Under the pieces are notes generated by a model, which saw only the letters and a list, made by a program, of their open reading frames with translations, ran no database searches and was not told where the DNA came from. A stretch of DNA of 64,000 nt, from positions 992,001 through 1,056,000 of the forward strand of contig JANATF010000001.1 in NCBI GenBank assembly GCA_029449245.1, in the 5' to 3' direction. This document shows, one piece after another, positions 10,401 through 21,760 of this stretch (within the stretch, counting starts at the first letter, position 1; every line of letters begins with the position of its first letter). This DNA is from Mortierella alpina (lineage: Eukaryota > Mortierellomycota > Mortierellomycetes > Mortierellales > Mortierellaceae). Position numbers and translations under genes: made by a program.

Positions 10401-13065
10401 GGCGCTATAGTCCCCTCCAAGCGTGGTCGCGACTCTTCGGCGGGTCCTGTCTCGCACACGAAAAACTCCAAACTCAAGCACATCGAACCTGAGACTATGA
10501 ACGTGAGTGCTTTTTATTCAAGTCCTCACTCATCTGAGCTCTTTGCACCGTTTGCAGCAGAGTTATTCTCGCGGTTTACTAATGCCAGTTTGGTAATTGT
10601 TATTAGGAGGAGGATGGAAACTCGTCCACTCAAGACGATCCGCCAGTTAAATCAACAGTACGGCTAGTCAAAAAAGTATATCTCAAGTCTGGCCTCTATT
10701 CCGCGGATCATAAAACCAACCCAGCAGCGACTTCAAGCAACTCGAAATTGTCAGTGGCGTTAAAATCTGGTCCAAGACAATCACGAAGGTCTATTACCCC
10801 TCTGGGTAGGGATCGTCGGGCATCGACCGTCAGTAACATCTCGGAATCAACGCCTTTCTTTCAGCTGCCCATCAACTATGGCGCGGTCCTAATGTCCAAG
10901 CAACGGGATTTCTTCCTCCCTTTCGACATTATGCAAGCGTGGCAAGCTGGTCACTTGCGCAAGACGATGCAGCCGGAGCCATTCATAAAGATCCGAAGTA
11001 GTAAGTTGCCATCTTTTACCTTGATGATGTGGTGGTTATGTGTTCTGTGGTACACGCGTTAAACAGTATTGATGTACTAATAACCTTGCCTTATTGACAC
11101 ACATCGTCTTTGCAGACATATTTGTGGAGCGCAAGCGTCGAACAGAAACTAGTCCAATGGTGTGCCACTGCATCCCACCACCTCCAGGATCTGGAAGAGT
11201 CGGATGTGGCGAGGATTGCTATAACCGTGTCATGTTTTACGAATGCGTTGTAGGCCACTGTCCCTGTGGCGACCTGTGTTCTAACCGGCGGTTCCAACAG
11301 AAGCATAATGATGACCACCTTCGTGTTATCTGGGTAAGTTGGTGCTCCTTTGTTTATGTCTTATATTCTTGGCATTGAGATAAAAGCGGCTAATACGTGT
11401 AACTATATCCCTTAGACCAAAGAGCGAGGATTTGGCATTCAAACGACGGCGCCCGTCAGGAAGGGGAGCTTGGTAATCGAGTACCGCGGTGAAGTCATCT
11501 CACAGACTGAGTGCCATAAGCGCATGGAGGGCATTTATAAGAACAACAAAAACTTTTACTTTCTCGAGTATGAGAAGGGCGAGGTCGTGGACGCTTGCCA
11601 AAAGGGTACCAACGCTCGCTTTGTGAACCACAGGTAAAAAATGATGGCGTGCTTGCAATGACTGGGGTTTTCTCTTGCCAATAATGAATGCTGTTCTTGC
11701 TCACTGACACATATTTCGTTTACCTTTTTTTTTCCCTTTTTTTTTTTTCTGCATATTCAACAGCTGCTCGCCCAACAGTCAAATCGAGAAATGGTACTTG
11801 AATGGCGAGATGAGTATCGGAATCTTTGCCTCGCAGGACATCCCTGCTGGAACCGAGATCAGTTACGACTACAACTTTTCGTCGTTTAGAGGTGCGCAGA
11901 AACAAAAGTGTCGATGTGGTGCAATCAACTGCCGTGGCTATATTGGCGAGCGCAGCAGCAAGAACAAGGAGTTGGCCAATGGTTCTTCCGATAAACCTCC
12001 TGGCAAAAAGGTTGATGGCAGGAAACAAAAGGCTGGACGACGCAAGGTATAGAATTTTTCCATTTCTGAATGATAACTTGAACTGCTAAGGGTAAGGAGT
12101 TTAAGTTTACATTACTAAACACATTTACCACTTTCTAGGTTCAAGTTCAAGAAACACCTTCGCTACGTTTCGGACAGATGCCAAGCGTGCGCCAGATCCG
12201 TCAGCGCCAGTCGGCAAAGTACACGGACGCCAAGATGGCCGCCATTCGATACACCAAACTGTTTTTATTCCGCAATACTCGTCTTGTCGAGTCCAAGTAC
12301 ATCAAGTATGCACAGACAAAGTCTAGAAGTTATCAGGAAACGGTCTCGCGCTCATGGCTGGCTCAAGCACGACAGGGTCGCAAGCGCAGCTTAGAAGAGG
12401 TCATGGAAGGACTTCGGGCTACTATTCAGATGGAAGAGGAAGCCACGCAACTGGAGCACTATGATGACGAGGATCAGGCGGATAGTAGTGTGCAGTGCGA
12501 TGAGAGCTCTGCCAACTCGATATCCGTGTCCAATGAAGGCTCGATCATCGTGGAGTTGGACGATGAGGATGTTGATGCGATGGATGAATATGATATGGAG
12601 TCTGCGGACCATTCAGCAACTGCCCATTCGTCGGATGAGGAACAGGTCTATGAGCTGGAAAGCGATAGTGACGAGGAAGCGCGAAGCGTGCAGACCAATG
12701 AGACGCCGGAGCAAGTGCACGAGTCGGACGAAGGAGAGGTGGACGAGCTCGAGGACGATGTGGACCTTGCTGATGGAGGCTCAGAAATCGACGAGATGGA
12801 GGAGGATACTCGAGACGCCGAGGCAGCTATCGCTTCTGTTTTGAAGGACCTTGAGGTGAAGAACAAAATAGGCAAGTACGGAGGTGGATCAAGGATTCTC
12901 AAGGAGATCAACACCATGGCGGATGGTGTTGGGACCTTGGAGCTGCACGAGACTACTGACTCCTCGGGGGACTTGTTTGATCCGCCAGTGAATGGTGATG
13001 ATGGGGACAAAGGAAAGCGTAAAAAGGTCTATGGTCCGCGCACTCTTCGGTCTCGCGTGCTTTAA
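7439..13065 (+). CDS. ASH1-like histone H3K36-type methyltransferase (AT-hooks, Zn2Cys6 cluster, AWS-SET-postSET)
   Basis: The modelled exons are 7439-7461, 7793-8190, 8308-10502, 10607-11000, 11116-11333, 11416-11633, 11764-12046 and 12139-13065, which join in frame to 1,551 aa. From N to C: a basic start, a disordered region, an AT-hook (PGRPPG, about residue 363), then six cysteines spaced C-x2-C-x6-C-x5-C-x2-C-x6-C (about 380-407), the Zn2Cys6 pattern of fungal transcription factors. Four more AT-hooks follow at about 599, 748, 766 and 797. An AWS cysteine cluster starts near 1019 and a SET domain covers about 1077-1195, with ERGFGIQ, IEYRGE, the NHSC cofactor motif and YDYNF. A CRCG...C post-SET comes next, then a basic and a long acidic tail. 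The closest SET type is ASH1/NSD, which methylates H3K36. No bromo, PHD or BAH domain is seen. The 117-nt intron at 8191 keeps frame, so its removal is inferred from splice consensus. The 3' intron at 12047 has a weak donor; without it the protein would stop at 12052. Confidence 0.85.
9721..10085 (+). repeat. Degenerate in-frame tandem repeat inside the SET-gene exon
   Basis: Five to six imperfect units of about 48-66 bases encode variations on SSGRKSxATTTTRSTPANQAE. The unit keeps the reading frame while its length varies. It lies between the second and third AT-hooks and probably forms a flexible linker. Being repetitive, it may differ in length between strains. Confidence 0.75.
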
Positions 13066-13634
13066 CGGACCCATGGTTTTTTGGCACTCAAAAAAAAACA
13101 CTGCTACATACATATACACGCCTAAAGCCCTTCGCATTGGCTTCAATAAACCTGCCCTTTGTTCTTGTGCTTGTGTGCAAGAGTGTCTTCTTCCGTCGAC
13201 CGCGTCGCGTTATGGTGGCCGAGTGGCGTACAAATTTCATCAGTCACTGTCGCTTTTTAAAAGAAAGACCCTTCGACTCAAGAAGCGCTCCTTCAACTTG
13301 ACCATAAACATCTCAGCACACATCATAAACATGGTAACACGGTTGCCTTAGAAGCCTTGAAATCGCGTGGCCAGGCTGTCGTGACATGATCATTGCAAGG
13401 AAGTTGTACTGATCATCACCATCACTTGCTCCTCCCTTTGCTAGAGTGACAGGCGGCGGAGGAACGTGCTTAATGTAAGCAGTCAGAACCCGGCACAATA
13501 ACTTTTCACCATGATCACAACGACGACGCTTGTTGTCTGTAGGCAAAAGAGAAGGAAGAGAGTCTCACTCATTCTCGTTCGACAACACCATTAACCGAAA
13601 ACACACATACACACACACACAAAAAAAAAAATAG
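13066..13634. other. Intergenic or 5' leader/intron of the Nse3 gene
   Basis: This stretch holds the 3' end of the SET gene, a possible poly(A) signal, and then sequence before the first clear Nse3 exon. A run of CA followed by A11 (about 13605-13631) ends in TAG just before the coding frame, so part of the region may be an intron. An ATG directly followed by GTAACA at 13331 would join in frame with the exon at 13635. Confidence 0.45.
13145..13150 (+). terminator. Poly(A) signal AATAAA, SET gene
   Basis: A canonical AATAAA lies 80 bases after the stop codon of the ASH1-like gene and is followed by a T/G-rich stretch. It is the best candidate for 3' end formation of that transcript. Confidence 0.5.
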
Positions 13635-15025
13635 AACGATGAAGACTACGGTTCAAAGGCAGGGGGCAGCAGTTCATCGAGCAGAACCTATGGCAAGCGC
13701 GGTGCACCAGCGGATTCTCAGAGTCAGGCCTCTGGATCACAAAAGCGAGTGATGAGGGACGATAGCGATCAGGACGAGGAGAGCTATGCACCAACATCAA
13801 TACGATCCGCAGGTTCGGGTACAAAACTTGCGGCTAGCAGCAGCAGTCAAGTCAATATCCCACCGGAAGACTTTGAACGACTGATCAAGGATGTTGTCCG
13901 ACTCGCCATTTTCACGTCCCACTCGGATGCGGCACTGAAGAGAGATGACATTAGGGGCGGTAGGAGGAACATGTTTTTTTTCGTTTCTGAAGTGGGGCGT
14001 CTGATCATATTATAGGAGAGGCATAACCGAGGGAGCTAACGGATTTTTCTCATCTGTTTGGTGTTTGCTTGGGGTTTCTTTAATTGAAATGATAGTTCTG
14101 AACGACCACACGAGATTGTTTGACAAAGTATTTGAAAAGGCGCAGGAGCGACTCCGGGACGACTTCGGCATGGAATTGACTGAACTCACGACAAAGGGAC
14201 GCTCAGGGCAGGCCGGTGAGAAGGGTAAAGTCAGCTCGACGGGTGCAATTTTCTGCCTGGTTTTTTTTTGGCATCCAACGTTGACAAAAATACTCTCGAT
14301 CTCTTGTCGTCTACAAAGGAACAAAGTCGTATTATCTTCGGAATATTTTGCCGCAGGAACTGATTGCCAGCCCTGTTGTCGACTGGGAGTCAGAATCCGC
14401 AGACATGGGCCTGTTGATGGTCACCTTGTCCTTGATCATGGTCCGGGAGGGCTCAATCCTTGAGAGTAATGGCACACTGAGTTTTGCTTAAACATGCAAC
14501 TTTGCTGCATTTGGATGATGAGTCTATCACGGCTAAAGTGTTACTCACTCATAATGTGTGTACATGATTTCATATTAGACGTACTGATGTCTCATTACCG
14601 TCGCATGTCGCTCTTGGAGGATGCGTCGCCCTTTGGAGACGTGACTAAGAAGCTGGAGATGTACATCAAGAAACGATATCTGGAAAGGGTCAAACTGGAT
14701 CACTTGGACGACTCTGGTGAGAAGGCTGAGATTGAGTACCGATGGGGTGCACGCGCCAGGGTCGAGGTTCCAGAGGAGAATGTCATCAAGTTCATTCAGG
14801 AGGTAAGATCTCACAGCCGGCTGGGGCGGACCCTTGTTGTATTCCCGTCTCTGTCAGATTGTCTCATATCATTCTATTGTTGACATTCCTGTGTGTCCTT
14901 TGCGATAGGTGTTTGGCCGCGAGGCGCCATCGACACTGGAAGCCAACATTCGGAAGGCTGCTGGATTGAAAGGGAAGAGCAAGGAGCCGAAAGAACAGGC
15001 AGGGCAGCCGGCGTCTCAGCAGTAG
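13635..15025 (+). CDS. SMC5/6 complex subunit Nse3 (MAGE homology domain)
   Basis: Nse3 is the MAGE-type subunit of the SMC5/6 complex. It works with Nse1 and Nse4 in DNA repair and chromosome maintenance. The modelled exons are 13635-13959, 14096-14224, 14319-14465, 14579-14802 and 14909-15025. Joined, they read RLIKDVVRLAIF, LNDHTRLFDKVFEKAQERL, KSYYLRNILP, GLLMVTLSLIMVREGSILE and EVFGREAPSTLEANIRKAAG. These are winged-helix segments of the MAGE domain in their normal order. From the first in-frame ATG of the clear exon (13749) the protein is 275 aa. The frame is open back to an acceptor-like TAG at 13632-13634. With a start ATG at 13331 spliced to 13635 it would be 314 aa, close to the length of other fungal Nse3 proteins. 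The start is therefore unresolved; the rest is well supported. Confidence 0.87.
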
Positions 15026-15504
15026 TTTGTTTGTATAATCAGAAGTCGATATAAATTGTTGACGGCGTTTGCTGGGCTGTGCTGTGTGCAGTCGCCACGT
15101 TGTGTTGCATGGAATACCAATATGAGTTCCACCAGGGTGCCATGGGATTCTTCTTTTCTCTTTTCTTTCTCACTTGCCACCATCGCAGTTGTCCCGTCCG
15201 TCCCATCAGCGCACCCGCCGTGCCCACCCGCGCTGCTGCCTACATACCTCGCAATCCTCGCGATCCTCACATTCCACTCGCCGTTCTTCTCACTTACGCA
15301 TCCACGCCCCTCCACCTTAGGCCTCTCACTTGACCGAGCACATTTGCTCCAACACTCCCTTCGCACTATACCATTATTCAATCTGTATTCTTTAGCATCG
15401 TCCCTTCATCCACTCAGTAGAACCACCTCTCACCTACATACACTGCGGTCAAAGAAAACAAAGGCAGACAAACACATTGCGACACAAGCGAAATCTGGGA
15501 CACC
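15026..15504. other. Intergenic: promoter of the Kelch gene
   Basis: This is 479 bases without a supportable gene. The half next to the Kelch ATG is strongly pyrimidine-rich (about 15150-15430), as in other promoters of the window. Confidence 0.5.
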
Positions 15505-17862
15505 ATGGGGTATTGCTGTTGGACGAGAATATCTCTCGTTGCAGTCCTTCTCGCTCTGCTGCGGGAGTCGAAAGCCCAGTTGGGACCTGGCCCGATTCTG
15601 TCTAGTCAGACCATATCCATACTCGGTGACGAGCTTTATGTGCATGGAGGTATGACAACTTTCAACCAGAGAGTCTATCTGCGATCTATCATATATGTCC
15701 GACTGCAAGGGGGGAAGGGAAAGGAAGAAAGGAAGAAAGGAAGTAAGGGAGAGGAATAATTATCCCGCTAGAGAACTCACAACGATAATGCTACCTCTGA
15801 TATCCAAAAAGGCTCCCGGTTAGACTCTTTCCTCGAGGACGATTGCTCGTCCGAGCTATGGCGGCTGCGATTGGGACACTCAGAGTCCTGGAACCTGTCA
15901 TCTGCAGTCTGGGAAACAGTTCCGCTCAAGGAGGGAGTGAGCATTTTACCTCCAGTGTCTGGGTTGGGTCTTAAAAGCATCAACATACCAGGCAACGATA
16001 CCCTTGCAATCTCTAACGGGACCTCGACTCGAATTCAGAGCATATCACCTTTTATGGTCGAGTTTGGCAGACGAGGATGTGCATACGACAACGAGAAGGA
16101 AGTAGAGGCAAACAAGGATCCGTGGATTGGCTTCAACATGTATAATCCCGTCATGAACACGTGGGACGTGATGGATCTTGTCAACGCTACTAGGGATCTT
16201 GGCTTCAACAGGACTGAAACCTTAGTCATTGGAGACTGGACTTCGCCAACGGTGGCTGTTGATTATGTGGGCCTTGCATGGTACATTATCCTGCAGAGCA
16301 CGACGCCCTTGAGGCAGGTGATCCTGCGAAAGGATCTGGCCAGTCTGGTGCAGTTCATGGAGCGCGTCGACCTCACAGAGAGCTCAGCAACCTTATTTCC
16401 ATCCACTTTGCTTCTGGAGGATTGGAATGTGACCAGTGTCCTTAACGAGACTGCGCCTTTCGTGGGCAAAGGCGTCGCTACTGTAGTGCGGGATAAGATT
16501 GTGATTCTTTCAGGAACCGCCAATTCGTTCACGTCAGGAGATGCGGATCTGGGTCAACTACGTGGCTGCGATCATGCATACTTGTTTTCCCTTTCGGACA
16601 ACACTTGGACGCGTCAGGATTTGGTATGGACTTGAGTGCAGATATGCAATTTTTGTTGATTTTTGTCACCAGCTACATTTAACTGATCTTTGTTTAATCG
16701 GGGTGTGTGTGATTCTGATAGACGGTGGTGAACAATGGCGCAATGCCAGACACGCGTGAAAAAGCCGCTTTTCTTGCAGGCAAGTTACTGTCAACAGGAT
16801 CAGAGTTGCAAGCTGATGGGAACGGAAAAAAAAAGAACATGGGAACTATATCTTGTAATGACCCCTCTTCTGCTTCATTCATCTCATAGTCGGCAGCAAG
16901 ATATACATGCATGGAGGCATCAAGCCGTACCAGACTGTACTCAGCGATCTTTGGATTTTGGATACAGACACGTGGACATGGCAACGCGGACCCGATGGAC
17001 CAGGACCTCGGGCAGACCATACTTTGTTACAATATCATGACTACATTATGGCTGTTTCCGGTAAGTTTTGAGCGTTGATGCGACTATCATGTCTAAGGCT
17101 GAAAATAACATCGTTATATTCTAACGCGATTTCCCTACCCTAGGATTTGACGTTGGGCGAAATGTGCCTGTGGCGTCGACTTTGCCCGTGATGGCTTTTG
17201 ACACCAATACGACGTCGTGGACCGATACCATCCGCCCTACAATGGACGTGGAGACCAGTTTCATCTCGAATGTGACGAGGATCGCCATCATCACGGGCAC
17301 CGTGATCTTTGCACTGGTGATGCTGGTCATTGCACTGTCGACACATCTACTCCGGAAATGGAATCAAAGGAATTATACCAAAGTGGACGAGGACCTTCAA
17401 CTGGAGGAGCAGAGCAGACGGAGGGCAGTGACCGCGGGTCAAGCATTGCCTTCGATTTTGAAAAACAAGTACTTGTCCGAGAGCAATGGATCACTGCTCC
17501 CGCAAAAGAGCAGAGGAGCGCGCTCGGAGGTGCTCTTTGAGGATGTGGAGGGAGACTATGAAGATGGTCATGAGGATGAGGATGATGATAATGACCCTGA
17601 TCAGGACGATGGTAGGGACTCTTTCGGAGAAAGTCCAGGAGACGAAGGTGATAGGAAGGTCCAGAAGGTCTCGCTACTTTCGCGGGCACAGGCTAACCCA
17701 ACATCGCGCTCGCCAACCATGCAGCAGCAGCGTTATCAATCACAGGACCGGCGCGTGCGAATGGAGGATTCGGGTGACGAGAGTGAGATGGACGGAAATG
17801 ACACGGAGGATGAGCCAGTGGTTGTTGGCATACCTCCAGATACTTCGAGGCTAGGGGAGTAA
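15505..17862 (+). CDS. Type-I membrane protein with Kelch-like ectodomain
   Basis: The modelled exons are 15505-15649, 15812-16623, 16722-16779, 16890-17060 and 17144-17862, which join in frame to 634 aa. A signal peptide is clear at residues 1-24 (hydrophobic core LVAVLLALL). The ectodomain has Kelch-type features: ELYVHGG near the start, SKIYMHGGI and DLWILDTDTWTW later, and several N-glycosylation sequons. A single membrane helix follows at about 442-465 (IAIITGTVIFALVMLVIALS). The cytoplasmic tail of about 170 aa is charged and highly acidic. The intron at 16780-16889 starts with GC rather than GT; only that choice keeps the Kelch frame. The next gene converges from the other strand after 108 bases. 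The function is unknown; a cell-surface or secretory-pathway role is inferred from topology. Confidence 0.82.
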
Positions 17863-17885
17863 ACGGAATGCGCTCACGGTACACA

Positions 17886-17936
17886 AATAAACCAAAAGTT
17901 CAGTGTCGATCCAAAGTGCTCTTTATTACTTTTATT
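17886..17936. terminator. Back-to-back poly(A) signals between converging genes
   Basis: AATAAA at 17886-17891 on the + strand lies 24 bases after the Kelch-gene stop. TTTATT at 17931-17936 and 17922-17927 reads AATAAA on the - strand, about 35 bases after the Nup93 stop. The two 3' UTRs therefore probably overlap in this 108-base gap. Confidence 0.6.
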
Positions 17937-17970
17937 CTTTAACACCCCACTCATGAATGGCTCGATGCCT

Positions 17971-20900
17971 CTAGGCCACGATCATCACGTCTAAGCGGTT
18001 CAGCTTTGCATACGTATCAGCAGGCATCCTGAACTTGATGGATCCAGCAAACATCATCAATGTCCGTGCTCTCCTCTTCAGCATGTTCATGTGCTAAAGT
18101 CGCCCAAGAAGAAGCCATAACGAAAGGTGTTAACGGACTGACAAAAGTGGGTATCAAATAGTAAAGAGGAGGGCGGATGTGAAAGCAAAGAGATACAGAA
18201 TTCAACTTACGTCTTTACGGCCAGGTTCATCGTATGGCGAGTTTTTCAGCGTCAGGTACAACTTGTATAAGCTCTCCATGGTCTTGAGAAGCACATCTGG
18301 AAAGTTGCGAGCCACACACTCGTCCAATCCCTGGAACTTTTCAGCCTTCTTGGCAATGGTGGCCATGTCCGCCTCCAGAGGAATCAGATCCAGCTCCTCG
18401 ATCACAGAGACCGCGGCCTCGTACTTGGCGCGGTCGTACAGCTCTGAAAACTCGACAAGCTTGAGCAGAATTCCACATGTCTCCAGGTTTTTGCTCATGA
18501 TCTGCTGGTTCACCTTGGGGTCACTAACATACTCGTTGACGAGTTGACGAATGACTGGGAGGTTGAGACTGGAATCGCCCATGCTCTGCAATCCGGGGTT
18601 GGAGACAGCCTCTGCCAGCTGCCTATTCAAGAGCTCCACAACCTGGTTATAGGCCTCCGCAATGCTGAAGAGCTGAATGGCATCCTCCACTCTGCCCTCC
18701 TTGGACTTGCTCTTGGCTGCCTCGACAATAATGTCCTTCATGAACTGGTTGCTGTTCTCGATCTTGATGAGTGGCAGATACTTTTCAATGACTCCGGGCG
18801 TCTTGATGCCGTGTCTGGTTGTGCCGAGCAAGACCGAGTAATCCTTTGCTTGAAGGACAACTTCTTGGATATAACTGTGGCACAAGGACACCTGCTCCTG
18901 GTTGATGGCGGGTGTCAGGTCGGTGTTAAGGCAGATCTGGTACAAGTAGGTGAGAGCCTCCGTAGGGTAATGCTCTGCAATGATGTGTGCCTGATAATGC
19001 ATGAGCTGTGTGAAGTTGTAATGCGACAACTCATGACCTTGCTCGTCCGTAGAGGTTGAGAATGGATTGGGATCTGATACCCGATGGACAGCAGGAATGC
19101 GCAACAAACCATAGTACGACAATGTGATAGCCATGTGAACAGTCTCGAGAGTGTAGGGCTTTGAGGAGGAGAGGTAATGGATGGCCTATTATAAGAGCGT
19201 AATGAGGTTAATATCTGCGTGGCCTGAAAAATGATTCCTTCGCGAACGCAGTCAGGACAATGAAATGCCATACCCGCTCGAACTGCTGTGAATAGACCAG
19301 GACCTGGAAGTACTGTAGAGGGTTGTTGTTGTTGGGATTGAAGTAGCTTGGGCCATATTTGAGAACCAACGCCTGGAAATCCGAAAGGTCATATTTGTCC
19401 TGAGGCATGGTGTCGCTCTTTGTCTCCCGGATCATAGATAGCTACAAGTCATCAGATAGGTATTAGCAAAACGAGTGAATTCGCACGAAATACGGGTCAA
19501 ATGCTTGCGAAAAAAAAGAGTTCACACCTGAAGCCAGATGAAGTCCTCAAGTGCTCCGATGACAGGTGTCGTGCGCTTGTTCAGCTCGCAGCGGCCGATA
19601 ATCTTGTACAGCGTCAGTTTGTAGGGGTCGACCGAGTCGGAGCTGTAACGGATCCTCTGATTGAAATCGGACAAGAGGCGCTCCTGCATGGACGCAGACA
19701 GCGTGCGATCCTCGCTCTCAACATATTCGGCAAAGTATTTGACGAACGGACGGTCAGCGGGGCTAAGACTCATCTCATTCTCCTGCGCAAACATGAGGGC
19801 TTCGTGGGCGTGGCCTGTTCGGAGGAGGTAGTAGACCTGGGCCCATACGGCGTGCCCGTTGACCGTCTATGATAGGGAACAGCAATTAGCAATTAGTACG
19901 GCCGACATCCACGTTCGAAAGCTGCGTCAAGATTTGGCTCATCGCGTCAAGTACCTCGAGGTTGGGTTGGGAAGATGGCCCCAGGCGGAAATATCTGAGC
20001 TGAATAAATGCCCTAATGGTATTGATGAGCGAAGGGACGCCACCGAGCATGGCCTCTGTGGGATTTTCCTTCACTGAGCTCTCGATGTGCGTCATGAACT
20101 GTCTTTCCAAGAAAGCCTTTGATCCTTTGATGAGGCGCTCACGAAGGTGGACGGCAGCTGGACTCCTGTAAGGCGATCGCTGGTATGGGAGGACAAATGC
20201 GCGCTCTCTCAAAGTCTTGCTCTGGAATCGTCCATTGCGCAGCTCCTCCTCACCCAGGACAGAGACCAACAAACTCCAGGTCTCTTGGATTTTGGGGTTA
20301 GGCTATCGCCATTATGCACCATGGACCGCGTTAGTAATGCGAGTCATAATGCCTGAATCCTTGGTTGCAACAGAAGTGAGAAGAAAGTCATACCTGGTCC
20401 TTGTGGGCCGCGCGCGAGGCCTCGAGAAAGTTGTTGGTGACCGGAAATGCAGATCCTTGCAAACGCGCTTCGCAAAGGTCGTACACAACCTTGTAATAGG
20501 GCTTCAGTTTGCTGAAGATAATGTCCATATTCTGTCCGAAACCTGGGAGGTACGACGACTATACAACGAATCAGACAAACGTATTGTTATAATACTTGGT
20601 GTGGAGGTTGATACCACTTATCATAGCTGTAGCTCAGGCACGTCAACTTACGCTTTGTGACAATCCCAAACTAGAAGATCCGCGGAAGGATCGGGTTGAC
20701 TGCGACAGATTCGCTCCGGGGGCGGGTGGCTGTCCATGATGCTGTCCAAGCTCCTCAAAGATCCTCTTCTTTGTGCGCTCCCAGTCGTGATTCAAAGACG
20801 CCTCAAAGTTCGAGTCGAAATCCATGACCGTCTATTATGTGTATCAAGCGACTGTTAGCGACTGACCATACCCTCAGCAGCGTTAAATGAGTTTTCGCGC

Positions 20901-21475
20901 AATAGATCTATACCTCTCGTCTGCTCTCATCAATAGTGTTGATGATGATTTGCTCGTGCTGGTGACGCAAGAAAGCCTACAGCAGAATAGTATAACACGC
21001 GCTTTAGCACTCGCTTATCGCGTATGGACGAAAGACTCCAGTGAGAGCATTGTGTGCTTGCTTACCTCGGTATCAGTATCGTGAATGGGCTGATAAGGCT
21101 CATAAGTCGACTTCAGGTTGATGGTGTTCAGTTGAGAGTTGATTGCATTGGCATCCACGCCTCCTTTAGCGAGAAAGAAATGTCTATTTTGCAGTAACGA
21201 GACAGTGGCGGTTAGTCTCCAACTGATCCGTCCAGGCACGGCTCATCAATTGACTGTCAGCCTGGGGATTGGCTTTCCTCCAGAACAATATTCAATCTCA
21301 CTTACGCCTTGTTGTCGGTAATGTCGATTGGCTTTGCCGCCTTTGCCGCCAATTTGCGCGACTGATTCTCAATCTGATCGATGCCACGCTCGATGTGTGG
21401 CATGTCCGCACCACTAATGTGGTTCGTGAGCTGCTTGGATTGCTCCGCGAGCTGGGCCAGGGCAGAGAAAGACAT
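17971..21475 (-). CDS. NIC96: Nuclear pore scaffold protein Nup93/Nic96
   Basis: This is the linker nucleoporin of the inner ring; it holds Nup188/Nup192 and the Nsp1 channel complex. The modelled exons, from start to stop, are 21475-21306, 21183-21066, 20976-20914, 20831-20652, 20558-20394, 20302-19913, 19866-19528, 19441-19274, 19185-18211 and 18093-17971, giving 896 aa. Yeast Nic96 is 839 aa and human NUP93 is 819 aa. The family alpha-solenoid reads through, for example AVWAQVYYLLRTGHAHEAL, SFFNP-like SYFNPNNNNPLQYFQVL, and a C-terminal LKRRARTLMMFAGSIKFRMP. The N-terminus has the coiled-coil start typical of the family. The boundary at 19913 is the least certain because its intron would be only 46 nt; a donor six bases further downstream, leaving a 40-nt intron, would also keep frame. 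The neighbour on the other side is divergent, with 285 bases between the two ATGs. Confidence 0.92.
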
Positions 21476-21760
21476 GGTGGTAGTGCTGGTTGCGTGTGTC
21501 AATTGTCCTGAATTTCCCAGCGTCCGTCCTGTTGAGTGATGAAGGCGGTCGTGCAGGATGGATCATCAAAAGCAAGAATGCGCGTTGTCTGATCTTCAGG
21601 CAAGCCGAATGTGACTGACGTCACTTTCTTTTTTTTTTTTGGCTTTTTTAAGTCTGCCCATGCTTCTTCGCCTGTTGCCTCCCTGCCATCACCTTACTTC
21701 TCCATACCTGTAGTCATCAACCCGTTGCACATTTCCTCTTTCATAACACCGCAAACCACC

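Noticed and set aside
11798-12052. End of the ASH1-like gene at the TAG at 12050-12052
   Set aside because: A GT-AG intron (12047-12138) joins in phase to a 308-codon frame with basic then acidic sequence (12139-13065) that would otherwise have no start or partner. The shorter form stays possible as an alternative product.
15056-15655. 199-aa frame before and over the Kelch gene start
   Set aside because: It is the wrong frame relative to the Kelch exon 1, which has a proper signal peptide and splice site.
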